Positions 37,241-46,868 of a DNA stretch of 64,000 bases are shown piece after piece; positions within the stretch are counted from its first letter, which is position 1; every line of letters begins with the position of its first letter. The notes below the pieces were generated by a model, which did no database searches, was not told where the DNA came from, and was given only the letters and a program-made list of their open reading frames with translations. The position numbers and the translations under genes are program-made. The stretch comes from Burkholderiales bacterium (lineage in GTDB: Bacteria > Pseudomonadota > Gammaproteobacteria > Burkholderiales > Nitrosomonadaceae): NCBI GenBank assembly GCA_024235755.1, contig JACKLV010000002.1:124001-188000 (forward strand). The letters run 5' to 3'.

Positions 37241-39325
37241 ATGAATACAACATTGACATTTTCCAGTCTAATGGCTGGAAACAACTTAAAAGCACTGGCC
37301 GGACCGATTCTGATCATCATGATTCTGGGAATGATGGTACTGCCTCTGCCGCCTTTTATTCTGGATGTTTTGTTTACATTCAATATTGCGCTGGCCATTA
37401 TAGTTCTGATGGTGAGCTTGTATACCAGAAATCCATTGGATTTTGCAGTATTCCCAACTGTTTTATTGATAACGACGTTGTTGCGGCTATCTTTAAATGT
37501 TGCATCTACACGAGTTGTTTTATTGGAAGGACATACGGGCCCTGATGCGGCCGGTAAAGTGATAGAGGCCTTTGGGCACTTTTTGGTCGGCGGTAATTAT
37601 GCAGTCGGGTTGGTTGTTTTCATTATTCTGGTTGTGATCAATTTTGTTGTGATTACCAAAGGTGCGGGAAGAATTGCTGAAGTAAGCGCGCGCTTCACAT
37701 TAGATGCAATGCCAGGTAAACAAATGGCAATAGATGCTGATCTGAATGCGGGTCTGATTGGTGAGGAAGAAGCGCGCAATCGTCGTTCGGCAATATCCAA
37801 AGAAGCCGATTTTTTCGGTTCGATGGATGGCGCCAGTAAGTTTGTTCGCGGTGATGCAATTGCAGGTGTCATGGTCATGTTGATTACCATTATTGGTGGC
37901 TTGGTTGTAGGAATGCTACAGCATGATCTGGATCTGGATACCGCAGCACGAAATTACACACTATTGACTATAGGTGACGGTCTGGTGGCACAAATTCCGG
38001 CGCTGGTAATTTCAACTGCTGCCGGTTTGGTGGTCAGTCGAGTTACGACTGATGAGGATTTGAGCGAACAAGTTTTGGGTCAGTTGTTTACTCAACCACA
38101 AGTGCTTGTGATTACTGCTAGTATTTTGGCGGTTATGGGGCTTGTGCCAGGAATGCCGCATTTTGTATTTCTATTATTGGCAAGCACGCTGGGTCTGGGC
38201 GCTTATTTTATGAAAACAAGTGCGGCAAAAAAAGAAGCAGAACAGACTGAAACGGAAGTTGCACCTGTTATCGAACAACAAGATGCCAGCTGGGATGATG
38301 TTACGCCGATTGACACTCTGGGTTTGGAAGTTGGTTACCGGTTAATTCCACTCGTAGATAAGGCGCAACAAGGAGATTTATTAAAACGGATTAACGGTAT
38401 ACGGCGTAAATTTGCTCAAGAAATAGGTTTTCTTCCTCCTGTAGTGCATATTCGCGACAATCTTGAACTGCGACCCAATGCCTATCAGATTACCCTGAAA
38501 GGTTCGGTAATTGGGCACGGAGAATCTTATAACGGTATGTATCTTGCGATTAATCCGGGAAGAGTAACCATGACATTGCCTGGAACGCCAACAAGTGACC
38601 CCGCATTTGGACTGCCAGCTGTATGGATTGAAGCCGGACTCAGAGAACAAGCGCAGGCGAATGGTTATACCGTTGTCGATGCAAGCACTGTGGTCACAAC
38701 ACATATTAATCACCTGATTCATTCGCATGCTTCCGAACTGCTGGGTCGGCAAGAGCTTCAGCTGCTATTGGATCATTTAAGTAGCAAAGCGCCCAAACTA
38801 ATTGAAGATCTTGTGCCGAAGCTGTTGCCGTTGTCTTCGGTGCAAAAAGTGCTTCAGAACTTATTGGTTGAAAATGTACATATCCGAGATATGCGCACCA
38901 TTATTGATGTGCTGACTGAGCATTCTCCCAATACACAGGATACCGTTCAGTTGACTGCATATGTTCGGGCTGCGTTGGGGCGCGCGATTGTTGAACAGTT
39001 TTTTCCAGCTAACGCAGAGCTGCAGGTCATCGGTTTACACCACGAACTGGAAAATATCCTGATGCAAGTTGTACAGACGGGAGGCAAGGAAGGAGGCGGA
39101 ATAGAGCCAGGATTGGCGGATATGCTGCTTAAAGAAGCAGTCGTCGCCGTTAGTCAGCAGGAAAAATTGGGCCTGCCGACTGTTTTATTGGTACCGGGTC
39201 CAATTCGTAGTTTGTTGTCACACTTTCTGCGCAGAGCAGCGCCTCAGATCAGTGTGATTGCTCATTCTGAGGTGCCTGATACTCGGAAAATTAAAGTTAC
39301 TTCCTTAATTGGAGGTCAGTCATGA
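37241..39325 (+). CDS. flhA: Flagellar type III export gate protein
   Basis: FlhA (694 residues) is the export-gate ring. About eight membrane helices fill the first 330 residues, including the FHIPEP-family segment (NPLDFAVFPTVLLITTLLRLSL) and GRIAEVSARFTLDAMPGKQMAIDADLNAGL. The C-terminal cytoplasmic domain begins after an acidic linker at about 330. The last four bases overlap flhF (ATGA), so the two are translationally coupled. It is intact by length and motifs. Confidence 0.98.
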   Translation: MNTTLTFSSLMAGNNLKALAGPILIIMILGMMVLPLPPFILDVLFTFNIALAIIVLMVSLYTRNPLDFAVFPTVLLITTLLRLSLNVASTRVVLLEGHTGPDAAGKVIEAFGHFLVGGNYAVGLVVFIILVVINFVVITKGAGRIAEVSARFTLDAMPGKQMAIDADLNAGLIGEEEARNRRSAISKEADFFGSMDGASKFVRGDAIAGVMVMLITIIGGLVVGMLQHDLDLDTAARNYTLLTIGDGLVAQIPALVISTAAGLVVSRVTTDEDLSEQVLGQLFTQPQVLVITASILAVMGLVPGMPHFVFLLLASTLGLGAYFMKTSAAKKEAEQTETEVAPVIEQQDASWDDVTPIDTLGLEVGYRLIPLVDKAQQGDLLKRINGIRRKFAQEIGFLPPVVHIRDNLELRPNAYQITLKGSVIGHGESYNGMYLAINPGRVTMTLPGTPTSDPAFGLPAVWIEAGLREQAQANGYTVVDASTVVTTHINHLIHSHASELLGRQELQLLLDHLSSKAPKLIEDLVPKLLPLSSVQKVLQNLLVENVHIRDMRTIIDVLTEHSPNTQDTVQLTAYVRAALGRAIVEQFFPANAELQVIGLHHELENILMQVVQTGGKEGGGIEPGLADMLLKEAVVAVSQQEKLGLPTVLLVPGPIRSLLSHFLRRAAPQISVIAHSEVPDTRKIKVTSLIGGQS

Positions 39326-40614
39326 AAGTAAAACGCTATTTGGCTGCAACATCGCGCGAAGCGCTGCGTAAAGTCAAAGCAGATCTCGGTGCTGAAGCCA
39401 TTATTCTATCCAATAGGAAAACCGATTCAGGTGTTGAAATCATGGCGTTGGCTGATACGGATATGACTAGTCTGGTAGAAGCGCAACAAACTGAAAATTT
39501 GAAGTCACAGGAAAAAAGCAAATCAGCAAACAGCGAGAACGATTATGTTCATCGCTCACCGGTCTACGGTTCACAGAATGTTTTGCCTAATACTGGGAAT
39601 GAAACGGCGGAACGCATACCGGAAAACGTTTTGTCTGAAGAGTTTGTGCAAACTTTGATGAAAGAGATTCATGCGATGAAATGTACGCTTGAAGATCAGC
39701 TGGCAACTGTGGCGTGGGGAAACAACGCACAGCGTAACCCTGAAAAAATGAAGGTGTTGCGTGCGTTATTGAATGCAGGTTTCAGTCCGTTATTGTCGCG
39801 CCGCTTAGTCGACAAATTATCGGAAGGACTTGACTACGAACTAAGTATGAAGCAGGCAGTTTCTGCATTAACGTTCAATTTACATACGGCGTCTGATGAT
39901 GAAATGATTCAAAAGGGTGGTGTTTATGCCCTGGTAGGCGCAACAGGCGTTGGTAAAACAACGACGATAGCTAAGCTTGCGGCGAGGAGCGTTATCAGAC
40001 ACGGTGCAGAAAAAGTTGCATTGCTTACAACGGACAGCTACCGGATTGGAGGGCACGAACAGTTACGAGTTTATGGAAGATTATTGGGCTTGTCAGTGAG
40101 AAATATTCAAGATGGGGATGATCTTCAACTCACCTTATCCGAGCTCAGAAATAAGCATATCGTTTTTATTGACACCGTGGGCATGAGTCATCGTGATCAG
40201 ATGATGGCTGAACAAATTGCAATGCTGAGTAATCCAGAGACAGTGATTAACAAAATGCTTGTAATCAGCGCAGCGTCGAGCGATAGAACACTTGACGAGA
40301 TTATTACAGCTTACCGCAAGTATGACATTCATGGATGCATTGTAACCAAAGTGGATGAGGCTGCGGGTCTTGGTGTAGCGCTGGACGCAGTGATCAGGAG
40401 GAAACTGGTGCTCCATTATGTGACTAATGGTCAGAAAGTGCCTGAAGATATTCACTCAGCGAATCCAAGATACCTGTTACATCGGATATTTAATGCAAAA
40501 CCCAGTGACTCGGCATTTACACTTCAAGATGCGGAGTTCGCGCTGGTTATGGCGAGAAATAACAATCCGGATGGTTCGGAATCGAAATTATATGCAGGAA
40601 CAAAACATGAATAA
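39322..40614 (+). CDS. flhF: Flagellar SRP-like GTPase FlhF
   Basis: FlhF (430 residues) directs flagellum position. An N-terminal B domain (VKRYLAATSREALRKVKADLGAEAIIL), a variable linker (about 60-130), then the SRP-type NG domain: G1 GATGVGKTTTIAKLAAR, G3 DTVGMSHRDQ, G4 TKVDEAAGLG. The start overlaps flhA by 4 bp. The stop overlaps flhG by 8 bp, so flhF-flhG output is probably coupled. Confidence 0.97.
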   Translation: MKVKRYLAATSREALRKVKADLGAEAIILSNRKTDSGVEIMALADTDMTSLVEAQQTENLKSQEKSKSANSENDYVHRSPVYGSQNVLPNTGNETAERIPENVLSEEFVQTLMKEIHAMKCTLEDQLATVAWGNNAQRNPEKMKVLRALLNAGFSPLLSRRLVDKLSEGLDYELSMKQAVSALTFNLHTASDDEMIQKGGVYALVGATGVGKTTTIAKLAARSVIRHGAEKVALLTTDSYRIGGHEQLRVYGRLLGLSVRNIQDGDDLQLTLSELRNKHIVFIDTVGMSHRDQMMAEQIAMLSNPETVINKMLVISAASSDRTLDEIITAYRKYDIHGCIVTKVDEAAGLGVALDAVIRRKLVLHYVTNGQKVPEDIHSANPRYLLHRIFNAKPSDSAFTLQDAEFALVMARNNNPDGSESKLYAGTKHE

Positions 40615-41491
40615 ATTTTCTCGTGATCAGGCTGCTGGGTTGCGTAATCTGGTTTCTTTGCGGCCAGATAGTTCAGTGCGCGTTATTACCGTTACTGGCG
40701 GCGCAAAAGGTATTGGAAAAACGGAAGTGACAGTTAATCTGGCTGCCGCATTGGCAGAAAAAGGCAAACGGGTATTATTGATCGATGAGAATGCATGTCC
40801 GAATAATATTTGTACAAGGCTTGGACTAAAAGCGCGCTTTGATCTGATCCATGTGATACAGCAAGACAGAAGGTTGGATCAGGTTATTTTGCAAGGGGCG
40901 GAGAATCTTTACGTTTTGTCTGCACAAAAAGGTATTCATGCGCTGTCTAGACTGGATATGACCGGCCAAAAAAGACTCGTCAAAAGCTTTAGTCAGATTT
41001 CAGAGTTAATTGATGTCATTTTAATCGATACCGCGATGGAAGGTGGAACGCATGTGTTGCCGTTGAGCCTTGCATCAGAACAGGTTTTGGTTGTGATTTC
41101 GGGCTCGGCCGTTTCGCTGACAGGCGCTTACGCATTAATCAAAATAATGAGTAAGGAATATGCCAAAAAACATTTCTTGGTATTTGTTAATAAGGCCGAG
41201 ACAAAATTGGCAGCGCAGACTGTATTTGAAAATTTTTCACGTGTTGTTCGCAAGTATCTTGAAATAACACCTGAATTTGCTGGATTTACAGAAATAGATG
41301 AAAAAATATTTCAGTCAAACCGATTGTGTCGGCCAGTACTTGGTTTATTTCCAGGTTCTCACGCCGGCAACAACTTTAGGTTGCTCGCTGATAATGTTTT
41401 GTATGCCCCTGGCACGGATTATTTTGAAGGGATGGTTGAAGGTTTTATGCAGCGCCTCATTCACACAAGTCATTTGAGTATGGCAATTTAA
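40607..41491 (+). CDS. flhG: FlhG/FleN-type MinD-like protein with altered P-loop
   Basis: FlhG (294 residues) is the MinD/ParA-type partner of FlhF that limits flagellar number. It begins at ATG 40607, inside the flhF stop; a far upstream in-frame ATG at 40427 lies within flhF and is spurious. The expected nucleotide loop GGKGGVGKT reads GGAKGIGKT, so the signature lysine is shifted by one position. The switch I region IDADLG reads IDENAC. The rest, including DTAMEGG and the C-terminal membrane-targeting helix region, aligns as a MinD fold. ATP hydrolysis may be impaired; see findings. Confidence 0.9.
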   Translation: MNKFSRDQAAGLRNLVSLRPDSSVRVITVTGGAKGIGKTEVTVNLAAALAEKGKRVLLIDENACPNNICTRLGLKARFDLIHVIQQDRRLDQVILQGAENLYVLSAQKGIHALSRLDMTGQKRLVKSFSQISELIDVILIDTAMEGGTHVLPLSLASEQVLVVISGSAVSLTGAYALIKIMSKEYAKKHFLVFVNKAETKLAAQTVFENFSRVVRKYLEITPEFAGFTEIDEKIFQSNRLCRPVLGLFPGSHAGNNFRLLADNVLYAPGTDYFEGMVEGFMQRLIHTSHLSMAI

Positions 41492-41498
41492 CGGTTCG

Positions 41499-42215
41499 AT
41501 GATTATGTATACAGCGACTGGAATTAAAAGTAAGGAAGACTTTGTCGATGAATTTTCGCCATTGGTTAAGCGGATTGCTTACCATATGATGGCTAAACTT
41601 CCCGCTAGTGTTCAAGTGGATGATCTTATTCAAGCTGGAATGATTGGTCTTCTGGACGCGATAAACCGCTATGAAGGTTCTTATGGCCGACAGTTTGAGA
41701 GTTATGCAGCGCAGCGGATTCGGGGTTCAATCCTGGATGAATTGCGTGATGCGGATTGGCTGCCGCGTAGCATTCGAAAAAAAATGCGGCAAATAGAAGC
41801 CGCGGTTAGTACGCTTGAACAACGTAACGGTTGTGCGCCCAGTGAGCAAGATCTTGCCGATGAATTGAAAATACCGCTGGATGAATATCATTCAACACTT
41901 CAAAGTGCGCGAGGCGCTCAGCTGATTTACTATGAGGATTTTCAGCAAGAAGACGAAGAACCATTTTTAGATCGATTACTTGCAGACAATAAAAACAATC
42001 CATTGGAAACACTGGTCGATGAAAATCTCAGAACGCTTTTGGTACAGGCGATAGAGAATTTGCCGCCACGCGAGAAAATGGTGATGGGTATGCATTATGA
42101 GCAGGAAATGAATCTGCGGGAGATCGGAGAGGTTTTGGGTGTAAGTGAGTCGCGCGTGTGTCAATTGCATACCCAGGCAATAGCGCGTTTGCGCAGTCGC
42201 ATGAGAAATCTTTAA
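41499..42215 (+). CDS. fliA: Flagellar sigma factor sigma-28
   Basis: FliA (238 residues) directs late flagellar genes. Regions 1.2-2 have HMMAKLPASVQVDDLIQAGMIGLLDAI and FESYAAQRIRGSILDELRDADWLPRS; region 3 is EQRNGCAPSEQDLADEL; region 4 carries the helix-turn-helix MNLREIGEVLGVSESRVCQLHTQAI. It begins 7 bp after flhG. Its position between flhG and the motor genes matches other polar or subpolar flagellated proteobacteria. Confidence 0.97.
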   Translation: MIMYTATGIKSKEDFVDEFSPLVKRIAYHMMAKLPASVQVDDLIQAGMIGLLDAINRYEGSYGRQFESYAAQRIRGSILDELRDADWLPRSIRKKMRQIEAAVSTLEQRNGCAPSEQDLADELKIPLDEYHSTLQSARGAQLIYYEDFQQEDEEPFLDRLLADNKNNPLETLVDENLRTLLVQAIENLPPREKMVMGMHYEQEMNLREIGEVLGVSESRVCQLHTQAIARLRSRMRNL

Positions 42216-42236
42216 GCTAAGAATTATTAATCGTCG

Positions 42237-43019
42237 ATGACTCCAATAAATATGATGAGTAATAAAGCTAAGATAGATTTTAGCAGTATAGCCGGAATTG
42301 TTCTGGCGTTAGCGGCAGTGATGGGTGGGCAGATGCTCGAAGGTGGTCATCTGGGCGCATTATTACAGTTTGCCGCTTTCTTTATTGTCATGGGCGGTAC
42401 GGTTGGCGCTGTATTGTTGCAGAGCCCGGTTAAAGTTTTAATCAATGGCGTCAAGATGTTGAAATGGATTCTATTTCCACCGAAAAGGCCGACTCAAGTT
42501 TTGATCAAACAATTAGTCGGCTGGTCGTACCTTTCGCGCAAAGAGGGCTTATTGGTTCTTGAAAGGCATGCAGAGTCTGCGACTGATCCGTTAACCAAAA
42601 AAGGGTTGTTGTTGCTTGCGGACGGTAGTAAAGCAGAGAAGCTGCGTGAAATACTGGAAATTGAGGTGGAAGCGGAAGTTTCATTTCAGCGCCAATCTGC
42701 AAAGATTTGGGAAGCGGCTGGTGGTTATGCGCCGACCATCGGTATTCTCGGTGCGGTACTCGGATTAATTCATGTCATGGAAAATTTGACTGAACCGAGC
42801 CTGTTGGGCAGCGGAATTGCCGTCGCATTTGTCGCCACAATTTACGGTGTTGGTCTAGCAAATCTATTTTTTCTTCCAATAGCGAATAAACTGAAAAGCA
42901 TTATTAATGAGCAACTTGTAATGCGTGAAATGTTGATTGATGGATTGGTTGCCATTGCGTACGGAGAAAATCCACGGTTAATCGAGAACCGCCTGATGAG
43001 CTACTGTACAGAAAAATAA
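42237..43019 (+). CDS. motC: Flagellar motor stator protein, MotA/MotC type
   Basis: A 260-residue stator subunit with four predicted helices: two near the N-terminus (IAGIVLALAAVMGGQML and FAAFFIVMGGTVGAVLL) and two after the cytoplasmic loop. It has AAGGYAPTIGILGAVLGLIHVM, which carries the conserved proline of MotA proteins. It pairs with the next gene to form the ion channel that powers rotation. I use motC/motD because the order fliA-motC-motD is seen in related bacteria; a separate motAB pair could exist elsewhere. Confidence 0.9.
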   Translation: MTPINMMSNKAKIDFSSIAGIVLALAAVMGGQMLEGGHLGALLQFAAFFIVMGGTVGAVLLQSPVKVLINGVKMLKWILFPPKRPTQVLIKQLVGWSYLSRKEGLLVLERHAESATDPLTKKGLLLLADGSKAEKLREILEIEVEAEVSFQRQSAKIWEAAGGYAPTIGILGAVLGLIHVMENLTEPSLLGSGIAVAFVATIYGVGLANLFFLPIANKLKSIINEQLVMREMLIDGLVAIAYGENPRLIENRLMSYCTEK

Positions 43020-43060
43020 ACTTGATACACTTTTGAACTGCTAAGTAACGATAACAGATC

Positions 43061-43852
43061 ATGGCAAGAAAAAAATTCTACACTAATGAAGACGTCCATG
43101 AGAATCATGAGCGCTGGCTTGTTTCGTATGCGGATTTTATTACCTTGCTGTTTGCTTTTTTTGTAGTCATGTACGCGGTCTCTTCCATCAATGAAGGTAA
43201 GTACAAAGTACTGAGCGGCTCTTTAGTCAATGCATTCAAAAATCCTGCTATTAATTCTGGGGCTATGCAGCAGATTCACGTGGCACCCATGATTAAAAAA
43301 GAACCGCAGCAGGAAAGTCTTATTAAAGTAATGGAAGAAAAGGAAGTTCAGCGTATTAAAAAACAGGAAGTAATGGAATCCATGGCGAAGAATGTGCTGA
43401 AAGTGTTGGCGCCATTGGTTGATAATGGAAAAGTCAGAGTGACGCAAAGTAATTTGGGCATTACCGTGGAAATTAATGCAAGTGTGCTTTTTTCTCCCGG
43501 TGAGGCGCAGTTGTCCGATGATTCGATTGAGACACTGCAGGCAGTGGCGCAAGTGTTAAAACAGCATAATCATGAAATTCAGGTTGAAGGTCATACTGAT
43601 AATCTGCCTATCCATAATGCGTTCTTTCCATCTAACTGGGAATTGTCTACGGCGCGGGCAAGCAGCGTTATTCGATTGTTCATTAATAGTGGACTCAGTG
43701 GACAAAAGCTGACAGCAATTGGTTATGGTGAAAACAGGCCTGTGGAAACCAACGATACTATCGAGGGCCGAATGCGCAATCGACGGGTTACCATTATGAT
43801 TATGTCTAATGAACAAGAGAAAGTAACAGAAATTCCTGTCAGTCTGAATTAG
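43061..43852 (+). CDS. motD: Flagellar motor stator protein, MotB/MotD type
   Basis: A 263-residue stator subunit. One N-terminal helix carries the ion-binding aspartate in SYADFITLLFAFFVVMYAV. A plug/linker region follows (about 50-120). The OmpA-like peptidoglycan-binding domain (about 140-255) has IQVEGHTDNLP, NWELSTARA and GENRPVETN. It anchors the stator to the cell wall. It ends the flagellar operon and is followed by a terminator. Confidence 0.93.
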   Translation: MARKKFYTNEDVHENHERWLVSYADFITLLFAFFVVMYAVSSINEGKYKVLSGSLVNAFKNPAINSGAMQQIHVAPMIKKEPQQESLIKVMEEKEVQRIKKQEVMESMAKNVLKVLAPLVDNGKVRVTQSNLGITVEINASVLFSPGEAQLSDDSIETLQAVAQVLKQHNHEIQVEGHTDNLPIHNAFFPSNWELSTARASSVIRLFINSGLSGQKLTAIGYGENRPVETNDTIEGRMRNRRVTIMIMSNEQEKVTEIPVSLN

Positions 43853-43957
43853 ATTGTTATTATTGTATTTTCAATCAATTAATTGTCATTAAAGAATCGG
43901 AAAATACGGATCATGATGTGCAAGATATGATGTTATTCCAATGAGTTAGGTGCATAA

Positions 43958-43985
43958 TTTTGCCAAATTCGGTTTGGCAATTTAA
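43958..43985. terminator. Hairpin between motD and rng
   Basis: TTGCCAAA (43960-43967), loop TTCGG and TTTGGCAA (43973-43980) form a perfect 8-bp stem followed by TTT on the plus strand and AATT on the minus. Placed between convergent motD and rng, it can end both transcripts. Confidence 0.6.
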
Positions 43986-44013
43986 TCAAACGGTCATCGT
44001 TACTAGCCGATGG

Positions 44014-45468
44014 CTACATAATGATCACGTCATACTGTTCTTGCGAATAGGTTTCTTCGACCTGAAGACTGATGGGTTTGGCAATAAAGTCGCCAAGTTG
44101 TGCGAGGCTTTGGGATTCTTCATCGAGAAACAAATCAATCACTTGTTGAGATGCCAGGATACGAAATTCATTCGCATCAAACTGGCGTGATTCACGTAGT
44201 AATTCACGCAGTATTTCGTAACAGACCGTCTGTGCAGTTTTAATCTCGCCACGTCCGCCGCAAGTGGGGCACGGTTCACAAAGGATATGCGAAAGGCTTT
44301 CACGCATACGTTTGCGCGTCATTTCGACGAGTCCTAGTGAACTGAAATCGTTAACGGTCATGCGTGTACGATCTTTTGACAATGTTTTTTTGAATTCGGT
44401 TAATACTGCTTTTTTATGCTCTTCCGAATCCATATCAATAAAATCGATGACAATAATACCGCCAATATTACGTAGACGCATTTGTCTGGCAATGACTTGT
44501 GCGGCTTCTAGATTGGTTTTAAAGATTGTGTCATCAAAGTTGCGCACGCCAATAAACCCACCTGTATTGACGTCCATAGTGGTGAGTGCTTCTGTTTGAT
44601 CGATGATGAGATACCCGCCGGATTTTAGGTTGACACGTTTTGCTAGGGATTTCTGAATTTCATCATCGACACCGTAGAGATCAAATAGCGGGCGCTCGCC
44701 GGCGTATAACGTAATTCGATCGGCAATGTTTGGCATATAGCTGCGCGCGAATGCCGTCAGGCGTTGATGGTTTTCCCGTGAGTCGACCTGGATACATGAT
44801 GTGTTTTCATTAACAAAGTCGCGTAAAACTCTATGACTTAAATCCAGATCCTGATAAAGCAATACGGGCGCTGAAGCGGTTAGGGCAGTTTCTTGGATAT
44901 TATTCCAGAGTTTGTGCAGGTATTCGATATCCGCACGTAAATCGTCCTCATCTGCAGTTTCAGCCATTGTGCGTATGATATAGCCGCCAGACTCTTCGTT
45001 CGGCAGCACTTGTAGTAATTTCTGACGTAAAAACTCACGTTCTACGTCATCTTCAATGCGTTGCGATATGCCGATATGTGATTCCTGCGGAAGATAGACC
45101 AACATTCGGCCTGCCAGGCTGATCTGGGTAGATAAACGCGCGCCTTTCATACCGATTGCGTCTTTGATAACCTGAACCAGGATGTAATTGCCTTCAAACA
45201 ATAATTTTTCGATAGGTTGCGCAAATCGACCGCTGTGACTTGGTTCCCAGATGTCAGCTACATGTAAGAAAGCAGCACGCTCAAGCCCGATATCGATAAA
45301 AGCCGATTGCATACCGGGTAATACACGGCTAACACGACCGTGATAAATATTACCGACGATTCCGCAATTGCTCGAGCGTTCAATGTGTAATTCTTGTGTA
45401 ACTGCTTGTTCCAAAATGGCAACACGGGTTTCCTGAGGAGTGGTATTTATTAGAATTTCATTATCCAT
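44014..45468 (-). CDS. rng: Ribonuclease G
   Basis: RNase G (484 residues) processes the 5' end of 16S rRNA and cleaves some mRNAs. It starts MDNEILINTTPQETRVAILE. An S1 domain follows (about 37-125, GNIYHGRVSRVLPGMQSAFIDIG), then the DNase I-like domain with the metal aspartates in TTMDVNTGGFIG and IIVIDFIDM. The zinc-link CPTCGGRGE is near the C-terminus. ATG 45468 gives the family N-terminus; ATG 45495 would add nine residues. Its neighbours maf and rlmH form the usual cluster. Confidence 0.96.
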   Translation of the reverse strand: MDNEILINTTPQETRVAILEQAVTQELHIERSSNCGIVGNIYHGRVSRVLPGMQSAFIDIGLERAAFLHVADIWEPSHSGRFAQPIEKLLFEGNYILVQVIKDAIGMKGARLSTQISLAGRMLVYLPQESHIGISQRIEDDVEREFLRQKLLQVLPNEESGGYIIRTMAETADEDDLRADIEYLHKLWNNIQETALTASAPVLLYQDLDLSHRVLRDFVNENTSCIQVDSRENHQRLTAFARSYMPNIADRITLYAGERPLFDLYGVDDEIQKSLAKRVNLKSGGYLIIDQTEALTTMDVNTGGFIGVRNFDDTIFKTNLEAAQVIARQMRLRNIGGIIVIDFIDMDSEEHKKAVLTEFKKTLSKDRTRMTVNDFSSLGLVEMTRKRMRESLSHILCEPCPTCGGRGEIKTAQTVCYEILRELLRESRQFDANEFRILASQQVIDLFLDEESQSLAQLGDFIAKPISLQVEETYSQEQYDVIIM

Positions 45469-45543
45469 AGAGACTGGCAAACCAAAATACGGCATGAGGC
45501 AGTGAATTGATGCGCAAGGAGAGGGCGATTAACACAACTTAGT

Positions 45544-46167
45544 TTATTTGAATATCTCTATTCCTACTTCTTCCAGTAGTTGTGATGTTTCAAACAATGG
45601 CAGCCCCTTAACGCCGCTATAACTCCCGCTGATTTCTGCTATAAAAACTGCGGCCAACCCCTGAATTGCATAGGCGCCGGCTTTGTCATAGACATTGTCA
45701 TATTCGATACAATAGCGAATTTCCTGTGGTGTGATATCGCGAAAACGCACAGTTGTTGTCGACAGTTTAATTTGCGTTTTATTTTTAAAAACAACGCCGA
45801 TAGCTGTCAGTACTTGATGAGATCGACCTGACAGCGTTGCCAACATTTCTTCGGCATGCGTTTGGTTTTTCGGTTTTCCCAGAATGCAGCCGTCTAATGA
45901 AACTACGGTGTCCGCCACTAAAACAGGCAGCAATGGCAACTGTCGCTGAGCCAGTCGCAACCAGCTGGCTTCGGCTTTTGTGCTGGTAATGCGATAGACA
46001 TAGTCACTTGGCGATTCATTCTGAAGTGGTGTTTCATCAATATCGTTGGGCCGGCTCAATGTTTCACGCATGAGTAGAATTTTAAATTTAACACCAATCT
46101 GCTTGAGTAGTTCGCGTCTTCGTAGACTGCGCGATGCAAGGTAAATTTGATTTTCTGGAAAAGCCAT
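45544..46167 (-). CDS. maf: Maf-family nucleoside triphosphate pyrophosphatase, YhdE type
   Basis: A 207-residue pyrophosphatase acting on dTTP/UTP and modified nucleotides. Maf motifs: LASRSLRRRELLKQIGV, VLVADTVVSLDG, DKAGAYAIQGLAAVFI and GVKGLPLFETSQLL. The GAYAIQG form points to YhdE rather than YceF, which acts on m7GTP. It is 48 bp from rng and 54 bp from rlmH on the same strand. Confidence 0.94.
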   Translation of the reverse strand: MAFPENQIYLASRSLRRRELLKQIGVKFKILLMRETLSRPNDIDETPLQNESPSDYVYRITSTKAEASWLRLAQRQLPLLPVLVADTVVSLDGCILGKPKNQTHAEEMLATLSGRSHQVLTAIGVVFKNKTQIKLSTTTVRFRDITPQEIRYCIEYDNVYDKAGAYAIQGLAAVFIAEISGSYSGVKGLPLFETSQLLEEVGIEIFK

Positions 46168-46221
46168 AATGATAATTTATCTCAAAATATGGATTTTAGT
46201 CGTCAATTTTTAAATTTATTA

Positions 46222-46692
46222 TTATATGCGATGATAAGGGTGATTCTTGATTAATGATACAGCGCGATACAATTGCTCAATCAGCATCACGCGCACGAGT
46301 CCATGTGGAAAAGTCAATCTGGACAGTGACAGTAAATGCCGGCTGGTTGATTTGATTTCGTCATGCAGACCGTCCGCGCCGCCTATGATAAATGCTGAAT
46401 CTCCACCTTCGAGCATCCATTGTTCAATGGTATCGGCCAGTTGAACAGTCGTCCATTGCTTGCCGTGCTCGTCAAGCACAATAATGCGACAACCCGCAGG
46501 TAGGGCAGACTTGATGCGCTGACATTCCATTTGCAGAATATGTTCTTTATGCTTGTGGCCAGTGCGTTTTTCCGGTTTGATTTCATGTAGATGTACCGTA
46601 ATATCCTGACAAAAGCGTTTTGCATATTCTGAAAAAGCAGTATTGATCCATTCGGGCATCCTGTTTCCTACGGCAAAAATAAAAAGCTTCAT
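46222..46692 (-). CDS. rlmH: 23S rRNA (pseudouridine1915-N3)-methyltransferase
   Basis: RlmH (156 residues), a SPOUT methyltransferase. Visible: VGNRMPEWINTAFSEYAKRF, IIVLDEHGKQWTT, FIIGGADGLHDE and the trefoil-knot end RVMLIEQLYRAVSLIKNHPYHR. It normally follows rsfS/nadD; those are absent here and an unrelated two-domain gene lies upstream. Confidence 0.97.
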   Translation of the reverse strand: MKLFIFAVGNRMPEWINTAFSEYAKRFCQDITVHLHEIKPEKRTGHKHKEHILQMECQRIKSALPAGCRIIVLDEHGKQWTTVQLADTIEQWMLEGGDSAFIIGGADGLHDEIKSTSRHLLSLSRLTFPHGLVRVMLIEQLYRAVSLIKNHPYHRI

Positions 46693-46868
46693 GTGTAATC
46701 ATTCGGTAAGTAGTCTATTCACAGGCGATCTTTATCGGGCCAAGCATGTTTTATTAATGGATTATAGAGCTAAAAAGAGATTAGAGGATAACATTGCAAT
46801 TCGGTTGTGCAACCGATGTTTGACAAATCAAAGGCTTGTAAAATTGAATGAAATGAATTGATGCGGAG

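Noticed and set aside
40427..40606. Longer start for FlhG inside flhF
   Set aside because: The extra residues are an out-of-frame reading of flhF, and the family N-terminus begins at 40607.
42205..42245. Sigma-28-like sequence (TAAG...GTCGATGA) just before motC
   Set aside because: The -10 part overlaps the motC start codon, leaving no room for a leader; probably chance, with motC read from the upstream operon promoter.
46643..46861. Open frame of 72 codons on the plus strand overlapping the 5' end of rlmH
   Set aside because: It overlaps a secure gene on the other strand and has no family likeness.
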